Counted from the stretch's first letter, positions 1 through 5,898 are shown. The stretch: DNA of 6,104 nucleotides from Gallionella sp. (GCA_024654105.1 JANLID010000252.1:1-6104); one strand, 5' to 3'. Program-made: numbers and translations. The notes: generated from the letters alone by a model not told the origin.

Positions 1-1211
1 GCCAGCATGCTGGCGGTGATGCCGAGGCGGCAGGTCGATGCGCCCGGGCAGGCCACCACGTTGTCGCCCACTTCCGGTTCACGCAAACCGAGCGCCGCCA
101 ATCCGTCACGCAACGCGGCCAGCCCGGCTTGCGGCACGTTAAGAATCGTCAGGTTCTGGTCCTGTGAAGTGCGTATCTCGCTCAACTCATGTGTGCGCAG
201 CAACGCGGCGATGCCGCGCAACTGCACCGGTGTAATGTCGCCTATCGGCAATGCGATCGGCAACACGAACACGCCGGCCTGATGTTGCGCCAACAACTTG
301 CGCGGCGCTCCCTGCCCGGATGCCTGGCCGTTCGTTTGCGCGCGCCACTCACCTGTTAAAGGCGGCTGGTCGGCGAGCGCCTGCCTGGTACGCTCGAATT
401 CTTCGCGATACTTTTCACGAAAACCATCTACGCCGAAACGCTCGACCAGAAACTTGATGCGCGATTTCGCGCGCTTGGTTCGATCGGAATATTTGTTGTG
501 CAGCGTTACCAAAGCCTCGATCGCGAACAGCAGTTCATGCTCAGGAATAAATTCCTCGACCACGATCGCCTCGCGCGGCTTGTGCCCCAGCCCGCCGCCA
601 GCCCTGACCATGAAGCCGCGCTGGCCGTCCTTGTTGACTGCCACCACGCCGCAATCATGCAACATGGCTTGCGCGCAATCCGACTCGCAAGCGGAGAAGC
701 TGATCTTGAATTTGCGCGGCAATTGCTGGTTCAGCGGGTTGCGCAAAAAGTGTTTTACCACGTCATCCAGATGTTTCGTCACGTCGACGTGCTCGCGCGG
801 GCATACGCCGGACAGGCTGCAAGCCGTGATATTGCGCACCGTATTGCTGCACGCCTCGCGCGTGGTCATGCCGACCTCGGCCAGGCGACGCATGGCAGCC
901 GGGGTGCTGTCGAGCGGCACGTAATGCGTCTGGATCGACTGGCGCGTAGTGACGTGTGCAATGCCCTTCTGCGAGTAAGTCCCGGTGACATCCGCAACCG
1001 CATCCAGTTGCTCCGGCGTCAAGCGTCCGCCGGGCACCTTGATGCGCAGCATGTGCAAGCCCGGCTGGCGCTGGCCATACACGCCATGCTGCAAACGCGC
1101 CGCCGTCATGCGATCCAGATCCAGGCCGCCAGCATTGAAAGCCTGGATGGTTTGTTCGAAGCGGTCGATCTCCGCCAGATCAGATAAATTTTGTGTGTTT
1201 GTGCTCATCAT
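1..1211 (-). CDS. cysI: Nitrite/sulfite reductase, siroheme-[4Fe-4S] hemoprotein; C-terminal part missing at window edge
   Basis: The product should carry out the six-electron reduction of sulfite to sulfide (or of nitrite to ammonia) in the cytoplasm at a siroheme coupled to a [4Fe-4S] cluster. Reading the minus strand gives 403 residues plus a partial codon, open to the window edge. The order is a ferredoxin-like half-domain (about 42-105), a siroheme/4Fe-4S domain (about 115-260), a second half-domain (about 308-372) and the start of a second siroheme/4Fe-4S domain. Visible landmarks are TTRQSIQTH (Arg90), NTVRN (Arg126) and RKFK (Lys167, Lys169), which match the sulfite-binding Arg/Lys set of E. 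coli CysI. ACPGASTC gives Cys388-x5-Cys394, the first cluster pair; the expected C-x3-C pair would lie outside the window. The first half also has C131-x5-C137 and C175-x3-C179. Two adjacent in-frame ATGs (1209-1211 and 1206-1208) follow an AAGGA; either could start. The TSUP gene lies 30 bp upstream, and the cysB neighbourhood favours sulfite over nitrite. The symbol is by role; the protein is not a close copy of enterobacterial CysI. Confidence 0.9.
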   Translation of the reverse strand, partial: MMSTNTQNLSDLAEIDRFEQTIQAFNAGGLDLDRMTAARLQHGVYGQRQPGLHMLRIKVPGGRLTPEQLDAVADVTGTYSQKGIAHVTTRQSIQTHYVPLDSTPAAMRRLAEVGMTTREACSNTVRNITACSLSGVCPREHVDVTKHLDDVVKHFLRNPLNQQLPRKFKISFSACESDCAQAMLHDCGVVAVNKDGQRGFMVRAGGGLGHKPREAIVVEEFIPEHELLFAIEALVTLHNKYSDRTKRAKSRIKFLVERFGVDGFREKYREEFERTRQALADQPPLTGEWRAQTNGQASGQGAPRKLLAQHQAGVFVLPIALPIGDITPVQLRGIAALLRTHELSEIRTSQDQNLTILNVPQAGLAALRDGLAALGLREPEVGDNVVACPGASTCRLGITASML

Positions 1212-1241
1212 ATTTTTCCTTTTATTGCAGCGTTATCCTGG

Positions 1242-2024
1242 CTAATGCAGCGCCAACCTGGCGCCAATAATCAGCAGCATGGTCGCCAGCAGAGGGCGCA
1301 ACACCTTTTCCGGAACCTTTGCGCTCAAATGGCTGCCGATGTAGATGCCGGGCAACGAACCCAGCAGCAAACCGCCCAGCAACACCATATCCACCGTGCC
1401 CAGTGCCATATGCCCCATACCGGCCAGCGCGGTCAGCGGCACGGCATGAACGATGTCGGTGCCCACCACTTTCACTGCCGGCATACGCGGATACAGGAAC
1501 AACAATACGACTGTCCCAAGCACACCCGCACCAACCGAGGAAACCGTCACCAGCGCACCGACGACGGCGCCCGTCACTATCGTCGCAGCGGGCAGATAGC
1601 GATGATGCAATTCGTACACCGTGCCATCCTTGCGCCGCGCAAGTTTTTTGACCCAGTTCTTCAGCAACAGAGCTGCCGCAGTCATCAGCAAAGCCACGCT
1701 CAACACGCTGGTCACCAGGCTGTGCAATACCTTTTCGTCCAGCGCGAGATACTTCAACAAAGCAACAGTAGCCACAGTGGCAGGTAAGCTACCCAAGGCG
1801 AGCAACCCAAAGACTTTCCAGTCCACCGTGCCGCGCCGCCCATGCACCCAACCGCCCAGTGTCTTGGTTAGTGAGGCATACAACAGATCGGTGCCCACCG
1901 CCGTAGCCGGTGCGACGCCAAACACCAACACCAGCAGCGGTGTCATCAGCGAACCGCCGCCGACGCCAGTCACTCCGACGACAAAACCGACGACAAAACC
2001 GGAAAATATATAGAGCCAATCCAT
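1242..2024 (-). CDS. TauE/SafE (TSUP) family anion permease, probable sulfite/sulfate transporter
   Basis: This is a 260-residue inner-membrane protein of the TSUP (sulfite exporter TauE/SafE) family. About eight hydrophobic segments are visible, at roughly residues 4-24, 26-44, 71-92, 100-121, 146-176, 186-206, 209-230 and 241-258. A basic cytoplasmic-type loop (KNWVKKLARRKDG, 122-134) divides the two halves. The halves are an internal repeat offset by exactly 144 residues: VGTD at 43-46 and 187-190, GTVD at 65-68 and 209-212, and GSLP at 78-81 and 222-225. The first half also carries the typical glycine-rich GVGGGSLMTPLL stretch. The start is set by AGGAG at 2031-2035, six bases before the ATG. 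It is the first gene of a probable operon with the sulfite reductase, divergent from cysB. This points to sulfite efflux during assimilation or to uptake of sulfate or another oxyanion. Family members transport various sulfur compounds, so direction and substrate are open. Confidence 0.92.
   Translation of the reverse strand: MDWLYIFSGFVVGFVVGVTGVGGGSLMTPLLVLVFGVAPATAVGTDLLYASLTKTLGGWVHGRRGTVDWKVFGLLALGSLPATVATVALLKYLALDEKVLHSLVTSVLSVALLMTAAALLLKNWVKKLARRKDGTVYELHHRYLPAATIVTGAVVGALVTVSSVGAGVLGTVVLLFLYPRMPAVKVVGTDIVHAVPLTALAGMGHMALGTVDMVLLGGLLLGSLPGIYIGSHLSAKVPEKVLRPLLATMLLIIGARLALH
1250..1264 (-). repeat. Small perfect inverted repeat at the 3' end of the TSUP gene
   Basis: GCGCCA and TGGCGC (6 bp each) flank a 3-nt spacer within the last codons of the permease gene, just before the 30-bp gap to the reductase gene. 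No T-run follows on the minus strand, so it does not look like an intrinsic terminator. It could be a small mRNA stem-loop at the gene junction, or simply a by-product of Gly-Ala-Arg-Leu-Ala codons. Confidence 0.35.
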
Positions 2025-2125
2025 GCAATTCTCCTAGAACGGCACGGATGGTAGCGCACGAACATATCACCGCTAAATAGTATTATGTTAGTATGTTATA
2101 ACTTTAAGTTATAAAGAGGATAACC
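2025..2125. promoter_or_regulatory. Divergent control region between the TSUP-reductase unit and cysB
   Basis: These 101 bp must hold promoters for both directions. The right half is strongly AT-rich and the left half is not. A tandem TATGTTA repeat (2084-2090 and 2092-2098, period 8) runs into a perfect 19-bp palindrome (2096-2114). AACATA at 2061-2066 is inverted relative to the repeat. Possible -10 elements are TATTAT (2081-2086) toward cysB and CATAAT (2087-2082) toward the permease, and neither has a convincing -35. Weak -35 elements suit activator-dependent promoters, as expected for a LysR-type regulator that controls its divergent neighbour. Exact transcription starts cannot be fixed by eye. 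Confidence 0.7.
2096..2114. promoter_or_regulatory. Perfect 19-bp palindrome, candidate CysB operator
   Basis: TTATAACTT, one central T, then AAGTTATAA: nine base pairs each side without mismatch. It contains the T-N11-A dyad (2099 to 2111) typical of LysR-type regulator sites. It ends directly at the cysB Shine-Dalgarno (AGGA, 2117-2120), so a protein bound here would sit over the start of cysB transcription (autorepression), while also lying upstream of the minus-strand operon. That CysB itself is the ligand is inferred from position. Confidence 0.6.
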
Positions 2126-3052
2126 ATGAACTTGCAACAACTTCGCTATCTGGATGGAATTGCGCGGCACGGATTGAAAATCTCGGATGCAGCAGAGATG
2201 CTCTTTACCTCGCAACCCAATATCAGCAAACAGATCAAACAGCTGGAGCAAGAGCTGGGGATCGAAATTTTCGTGCGCATCGGCAAACGCATTGTCGCCA
2301 TCACCGAGCCAGGCAAAGCCATTCTGGATATTGCCCAGCGCATGTTGCACGATGCGGAGAATCTCAAGCAAGTCGGACAGGAATTTCATTCACAAGATAG
2401 CGGTCACCTGATCATCGCTACCACCCACACCCAGGCACGTTATGCGCTACCGCCAGTGGTGAAGCAATTCATCAAACGCTATCCGAAAATAAAACTGGGG
2501 CTGCACCAGGGTAATCCTACCCAGATCGCCGAACAAGTGTTGAGCGGTGAAGCCGACATCGGCATTGCCACCGAAAGCCTGTCGCTATATGACGATCTTG
2601 TGACGCTGCCCTGCTACGAATGGAATCATTGCGTGATCACCCCGCCACGCCATCCATTGCTGGAAGAAAAAAAGCTTACGCTGGCGAAAATCGCGCAGTA
2701 TCCCATCATTACCTACGATTTTGCCTTCAGCGGTCGTGGCAAGATTAACGCCGCATTTGAGGCGGCAAACATTCAGCCAACCATCGCACTCACTGCAATT
2801 GATGCGGATGTAATCAAGACTTACGTTGAGCTAGGGTTGGGTATCGGCATCCTCGCCAGAATGGCCTTCATCCCGGAACGCGACAAGCACTTGCGCATGA
2901 TGGATGCAGGACATTTATTCAAACCCAGCACCACACGCATTGCGATCCGCAAGAATGAATATCTGCGCGGCTATAGTTACGACTTTATCGAATTATTTGC
3001 ACCGCATTTGACCCGCGATGTGGTGGCGGAGGCGATGCACATTCACCTTTGA
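2126..3052 (+). CDS. cysB: CysB, LysR-type master regulator of sulfur assimilation
   Basis: This 308-residue DNA-binding regulator is expected to activate sulfate assimilation and sulfonate-use genes in response to O-acetylserine/N-acetylserine, with sulfate or sulfide opposing. The N-terminal winged helix-turn-helix (about 1-60) opens MNLQQLRYLD and contains TSQPNISKQIKQLEQELG, very close to E. coli CysB. The effector domain (about 92-295) has ATTHTQARYALP, QGNPTQIAEQV, DADVIKTYVELGLG and APHLTRDVV. The sulfate-contacting residues of Klebsiella CysB are kept at identical numbers: Thr100, Thr102, Gln103 and Thr149. Residue 202 is Ser instead of Thr. It ends about 16 residues earlier than E. 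coli CysB (324 aa), lacking the C-terminal tail. The start is supported by AGAGGA five bases before the ATG. It is divergent from the TSUP-sulfite reductase operon, its likely target. The family assignment is near certain; the regulon is inferred. Confidence 0.96.
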   Translation: MNLQQLRYLDGIARHGLKISDAAEMLFTSQPNISKQIKQLEQELGIEIFVRIGKRIVAITEPGKAILDIAQRMLHDAENLKQVGQEFHSQDSGHLIIATTHTQARYALPPVVKQFIKRYPKIKLGLHQGNPTQIAEQVLSGEADIGIATESLSLYDDLVTLPCYEWNHCVITPPRHPLLEEKKLTLAKIAQYPIITYDFAFSGRGKINAAFEAANIQPTIALTAIDADVIKTYVELGLGIGILARMAFIPERDKHLRMMDAGHLFKPSTTRIAIRKNEYLRGYSYDFIELFAPHLTRDVVAEAMHIHL

Positions 3053-3113
3053 CCTGCAGTCAGCATAGGCGGAAAACGAAACATTTCACCCATGCCAACT
3101 ATTCCCGCCAGGA

Positions 3114-4307
3114 CTACAACCGCCCCATCTTCGGCAGCTCGCCCACCAGCGGCGCGACGTAATCGATCCACGCCTGCGTGACATCATTGCCCGCTGCGTT
3201 GATGTATTCGTCTTTCATTTTGGTAGCTTCACGCGCCACCGACGACAACGGCGTGATGAAGCATTCGCTGGTATACGGCTTGCTGTTCAGGCGACGTATT
3301 GCAACCGAGCCGGGCTGCCCGCTGCCGGCGGCATAATTCACCGCAAAATCGCCGACCGTGCGCGCTTCCCTGGCATCCACTTCGGAAACGATGGTGGGAA
3401 AAGAGCGTTGCAAATAACCGAAGGTATCGGCGCGCACCCGCACCTTCTGCCCGGGGAATGCTTCCTTTACCAGTGCCGCCAGCGTATCGCCCAACGCGCC
3501 GCTGCCGGAAAGCTGAATGTTGCCGTGCGAGTCGCGCTCGCCGCTGGTCGAGATCGGGTTGCCGTCCTTGTCTGAAATGCCTTCGGAAGCGGCAATCACG
3601 CAGCGGCCATATTTCGCCACGACAGTGCACACGTCCTGCTTGAATTCTTCAATATCGAACACGCGCTCCGGCAAGTAGATCAGATGCGGGCCGTCGTCTT
3701 CTGCCTGACGCGCCAGTGCAGACGCGGCGGTCAGGAACCCAGCGCTACGCCCCATCACGACATTGACCTTGATGCCCTGCAACGCGCGGTTATCACGGTC
3801 GTCACCCATAAAGGCCAGTGCAACGAAACGGGCCGCCGAGGCGAAGCCGGGGCAGTGGTCGGTGACTTTCAAATCGTTGTCGATGGTCTTGGGAATATGC
3901 ACGGTGCAGAAATCGTAATTCGCTTCTTTCGCCATCTCGGCGATGATGTGCGCGGTCTCGGCGGAATCGTTGCCGCCGATGTAGAAGAAATAACGCACGT
4001 CGTTTTTCCTGAACACCTCGAACACTTTTTCGCATTCTGCCTTGCCGGGCTTGAGGCGCACCGAACCCAATGCCGCCGCCGGGGTCGTAGCGACCAGTTC
4101 GAGCTGCTCGACGCTTTGCGTGGTCAAGTCGATGAAATCTTCTTTCATGATGCCGGCGATGCCGTGGCGCGCGCCGAGAATGCCGGTGATGTTGGGCTGC
4201 TTGCGCGCCGCCAGTACCGCGCCGATCAGCGATTGATTGATGACGACAGTTGGGCCACCCGACTGGCCAATCACCATTTTGCCGACTAACTTTCCTTGTG
4301 CAGCCAT
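3114..4307 (-). CDS. pfp: Pyrophosphate-dependent 6-phosphofructokinase
   Basis: This 397-residue cytoplasmic enzyme should interconvert fructose 6-phosphate + PPi and fructose 1,6-bisphosphate + Pi, reversibly, so it can serve glycolysis or gluconeogenesis. It shows the phosphofructokinase landmarks in order: the N-terminal phosphate-binding loop GQSGGPT (14-20), GGNDS (111-115), PKTIDND (139-145; catalytic base Asp143), MGRSAG (185-190), PERVFD (213-218) and FGYLQR (296-301). PPi rather than ATP as donor is indicated by Lys140 (Gly124 in E. coli ATP-PfkA) and Asp114 (Gly104 in E. coli), the two positions known to separate the classes. Asn113 replaces the Asp103 of E. coli PfkA. The start is set by GAGGAG eight bases upstream. 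Two nearby ATGs in that spacer are out of frame. It converges on cysB and diverges from ppa, so the two PPi-using enzymes share a promoter region. The donor assignment comes from motifs only. Confidence 0.92.
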   Translation of the reverse strand: MAAQGKLVGKMVIGQSGGPTVVINQSLIGAVLAARKQPNITGILGARHGIAGIMKEDFIDLTTQSVEQLELVATTPAAALGSVRLKPGKAECEKVFEVFRKNDVRYFFYIGGNDSAETAHIIAEMAKEANYDFCTVHIPKTIDNDLKVTDHCPGFASAARFVALAFMGDDRDNRALQGIKVNVVMGRSAGFLTAASALARQAEDDGPHLIYLPERVFDIEEFKQDVCTVVAKYGRCVIAASEGISDKDGNPISTSGERDSHGNIQLSGSGALGDTLAALVKEAFPGQKVRVRADTFGYLQRSFPTIVSEVDAREARTVGDFAVNYAAGSGQPGSVAIRRLNSKPYTSECFITPLSSVAREATKMKDEYINAAGNDVTQAWIDYVAPLVGELPKMGRL

Positions 4308-4418
4308 TGCATCATCTCCTCAGTAACAGTGTAAGCATATTGTAAACCGAATGAGGCTTCTTGGTTCCGCATCGCTTATAATCGTACGTTTTTCATTTCG
4401 CTAATCTTAAGGAATAGT
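4308..4418. promoter_or_regulatory. Divergent pfp-ppa promoter region
   Basis: This 111-bp spacer separates two PPi enzymes. Toward ppa there is a perfect -10 hexamer TATAAT at 4377-4382. No good -35 is seen 16-18 bp upstream (the sequence there is near AGGCTT) and there is no extended -10 TG. The predicted transcript would start near 4389, giving a 30-nt leader with AAGGA at 4409-4413. Toward pfp the best -10-like hexamer is TACAAT (minus strand, around 4339-4344), with a poor -35. No clear operator palindrome is evident. Confidence 0.55.
4377..4382 (+). promoter_or_regulatory. ppa -10 promoter element
   Basis: A perfect TATAAT lies 36 bp before the ppa start codon. The -35 region is weak, so the assignment rests on the -10 and on its distance from the gene. 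Confidence 0.55.
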
Positions 4419-4961
4419 ATGAGCTTGTTAAATGTGCGCCCCGGCGACAATATCCCCAATGAATGCAACGTCATCGTCGAAATCCCCAAACACGCTGACC
4501 CGGTAAAATACGAAGTAGATAAAGTGTCTGGCGTACTGGTGGTGGATCGCTTTATCGGATCGCTGATGCGCTATCCGTGCAATTACGGCTTCATCCCTGA
4601 AACCATCGCCGATGACGGCGATCCGGTGGACGTGCTGGTGGTTACCCCGTTTCCTATCGTTCATGGTGCTATCATTCCCTGCCGCCCGGTCGGCATGCTG
4701 AGCATGGAGGATGAAGGTGGCGGCGATGCCAAAATTATCGCCGTGCCCACCGACAAACTGACCCCGCTTTACCATGAAGTTTTGTCTTACGAAGATTTGC
4801 CGAAAATCACGCTGGAGCAAATCAAGCATTTTTTTGAGCTTTACAAAGCGCTGGAACCGGGCAAGTGGGTCAAGATCAACAACTGGGAAGGGGTTGAAGC
4901 TGCCCATGCTGAAATTATGAATGGCATCGAGCGGTACAAGAAAACACCCATCAATCAATAA
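4419..4961 (+). CDS. ppa: Soluble inorganic pyrophosphatase (family I)
   Basis: This enzyme hydrolyses pyrophosphate to two phosphates in the cytoplasm, pulling forward biosynthetic reactions that release PPi. At 180 residues it has the usual size for a bacterial hexameric family I enzyme. The signature DGDPVDV lies at 66-72. The active-site set matches E. coli shifted by one residue: Glu21, Lys30, Arg44, Tyr56, Asp66, Asp68, Asp71, Asp98, Asp103, Lys105, Tyr142 and Lys143. All metal ligands are present, so it should be active. The start is supported by AAGGA five bases upstream and by the conserved N-terminus. It is divergent from the PPi-dependent phosphofructokinase and followed 24 bp later by folD, with no terminator between, suggesting a ppa-folD transcript. 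Confidence 0.98.
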   Translation: MSLLNVRPGDNIPNECNVIVEIPKHADPVKYEVDKVSGVLVVDRFIGSLMRYPCNYGFIPETIADDGDPVDVLVVTPFPIVHGAIIPCRPVGMLSMEDEGGGDAKIIAVPTDKLTPLYHEVLSYEDLPKITLEQIKHFFELYKALEPGKWVKINNWEGVEAAHAEIMNGIERYKKTPINQ

Positions 4962-4985
4962 CGCATTAACAGACTGGAGCAAATC

Positions 4986-5837
4986 ATGGCTGCACAGATT
5001 ATCGACGGCAAAACCATCGCCCAGCAGGTGCGCGCCGAGTGGAAGGAACGCGCCGATGCGCTGAAGGCGCGCGGCATTACCCCAGGGCTAGCAGTCATCA
5101 TTGTCGGCGAAGACCCGGCCTCCAAGGTCTATGTCGCCAACAAGGTAAAGGCCTGCGCCGAACTAGGTCTGCATTCCGAGCACGTTGTCATGTCCGCTGA
5201 TACCGCTGAAGCTGCGTTGCTGGCAAAAATCGCCGAGTTGAACAGCGACTCGAAGATTCACGGCATTCTGGTGCAACTGCCGGTGCCCAAACACATCAAC
5301 AGCAGTAAGGTACTGGAAGCCATCAGCCCGGACAAGGACGTGGACGGCTTCCATCCGATGAACGTCGGCGCGCTGGCCACCGGCAATATGCGCTTCGCCC
5401 CCTGCACCCCTTACGGCGCGATGATACTGCTGGAAAAATGCGGTGTACCCATCGAAGGCAAACACGCCGTGGTAGTCGGGCGCAGCAACATCGTCGGCAA
5501 GCCGATGGCGCTGATGTTGCTGCAACATAACGCCACCGTCACCATCTGCACCTCCAAAACCGTCGACCTCGCCAAATATACCCGCGATGCCGACATTCTC
5601 GTCGTCGCCACCGGCAAAGCCAGAATGATCACCGGCGACATGATCAAACCCGGCGCGGCAGTAATCGACGTCGGCATCAACCGGCTACCCGACGGCAAGC
5701 TGTGCGGCGACGTGGATTTCGACTCCGCCAAAGAAGTCGCCGGCTGGATCACCCCTGTGCCCGGCGGCGTCGGCCCGATGACCATCACCATGCTGGTGGC
5801 AAATACGGTACGCGCGGCGGAGCGCGCAACAAGGTGA
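4986..5837 (+). CDS. folD: FolD, methylenetetrahydrofolate dehydrogenase / methenyltetrahydrofolate cyclohydrolase
   Basis: This bifunctional cytoplasmic enzyme oxidises 5,10-methylene-THF to methenyl-THF with NADP+ and then hydrolyses it to 10-formyl-THF, feeding purine and formyl-Met synthesis. The 283 residues match the family length. The catalytic domain has SKVYVANKVKAC with Tyr49 and Lys53 (E. coli Tyr50, Lys54), VQLPVP (96-101, Gln97) and DKDVDGFHP (116-124, Asp120). The Rossmann NADP-binding domain has VVGRSNIVGKP (163-173). The closing signature PGGVGPMT lies at 259-266. All expected catalytic residues are present. The start is supported by TGGAG six bases upstream. It is probably cotranscribed with ppa. 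Its 3' end faces the convergent tRNA-Lys gene across a hairpin terminator. Confidence 0.98.
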   Translation: MAAQIIDGKTIAQQVRAEWKERADALKARGITPGLAVIIVGEDPASKVYVANKVKACAELGLHSEHVVMSADTAEAALLAKIAELNSDSKIHGILVQLPVPKHINSSKVLEAISPDKDVDGFHPMNVGALATGNMRFAPCTPYGAMILLEKCGVPIEGKHAVVVGRSNIVGKPMALMLLQHNATVTICTSKTVDLAKYTRDADILVVATGKARMITGDMIKPGAAVIDVGINRLPDGKLCGDVDFDSAKEVAGWITPVPGGVGPMTITMLVANTVRAAERATR

Positions 5838-5845
5838 TTGCCCGT

Positions 5846-5898
5846 CCACCAGAAAATAAAAAGGCCTGCATCGCTGCAAGCCTTGATTTTACTGGTGG
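5846..5898. repeat. Extended inverted repeat around the folD/tRNA-Lys terminator, including the tRNA 3' end
   Basis: CCACCAG at 5846-5852 is the exact inverse of CTGGTGG at 5892-5898. Immediately inside, AAAAT (5853-5857) matches ATTTT (5886-5890), apart from one extra base at 5891. These outer arms enclose the terminator hairpin. The right outer arm is the tRNA-Lys 3' terminus, including the encoded CCA, the discriminator base and the last two acceptor bases. Confidence 0.7.
5858..5890. terminator. Bidirectional intrinsic terminator between folD and tRNA-Lys
   Basis: The arms AAGGC-C-TGCA (5861-5870) and TGCA-A-GCCTT (5875-5884) enclose the loop TCGC. On the plus strand the middle pair is a C/A mismatch and the tail is GATTTT, a modest terminator for folD. 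On the minus strand the same pair becomes G/U, so the 10-bp stem is continuous, and the stem is followed by TTTTT-A-TTTT. It is therefore stronger for tRNA-Lys, whose CCA ends only 8 bp before the stem. Confidence 0.85.

Noticed and set aside
498..1187. 229-aa plus-strand open frame over the sulfite reductase
   Set aside because: It is antisense to a clearly conserved reductase frame and has no recognisable domain; its Arg/His/Ala-rich composition is typical of a shadow frame in GC-rich DNA.
1..1211. Calling the reductase a dissimilatory sulfite reductase (DsrA/DsrB) or a ferredoxin NirA
   Set aside because: The fused two-half architecture and the cysB/TSUP context fit an assimilatory single-chain enzyme; DsrA and DsrB are separate subunits. 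Nitrite as substrate cannot be excluded from sequence alone.
1191..1787. 198-aa plus-strand Gln/His-rich frame opposite the TSUP gene
   Set aside because: Gln/His richness is the mirror of Leu/Val/Met codons in a membrane protein; there is no independent coding evidence.
3068..3109. Inverted repeat GGCGG/CCGCC with AT extension between cysB and pfp as a terminator
   Set aside because: The stem is 8 bp at best (one G/U on the minus strand), the loop is about 26 nt and no T-run follows on either strand. It may be a weak structure, but it does not meet intrinsic-terminator criteria.
3684..4289. 201-aa plus-strand open frame over pfp
   Set aside because: It lies wholly inside the phosphofructokinase gene on the other strand and shows no known motif; it is a shadow of codon bias.
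4428..4982. 184-aa minus-strand open frame covering ppa
   Set aside because: It is almost coextensive with ppa, whose active-site residues are all conserved; the His/Asp-rich antisense translation resembles no known family.
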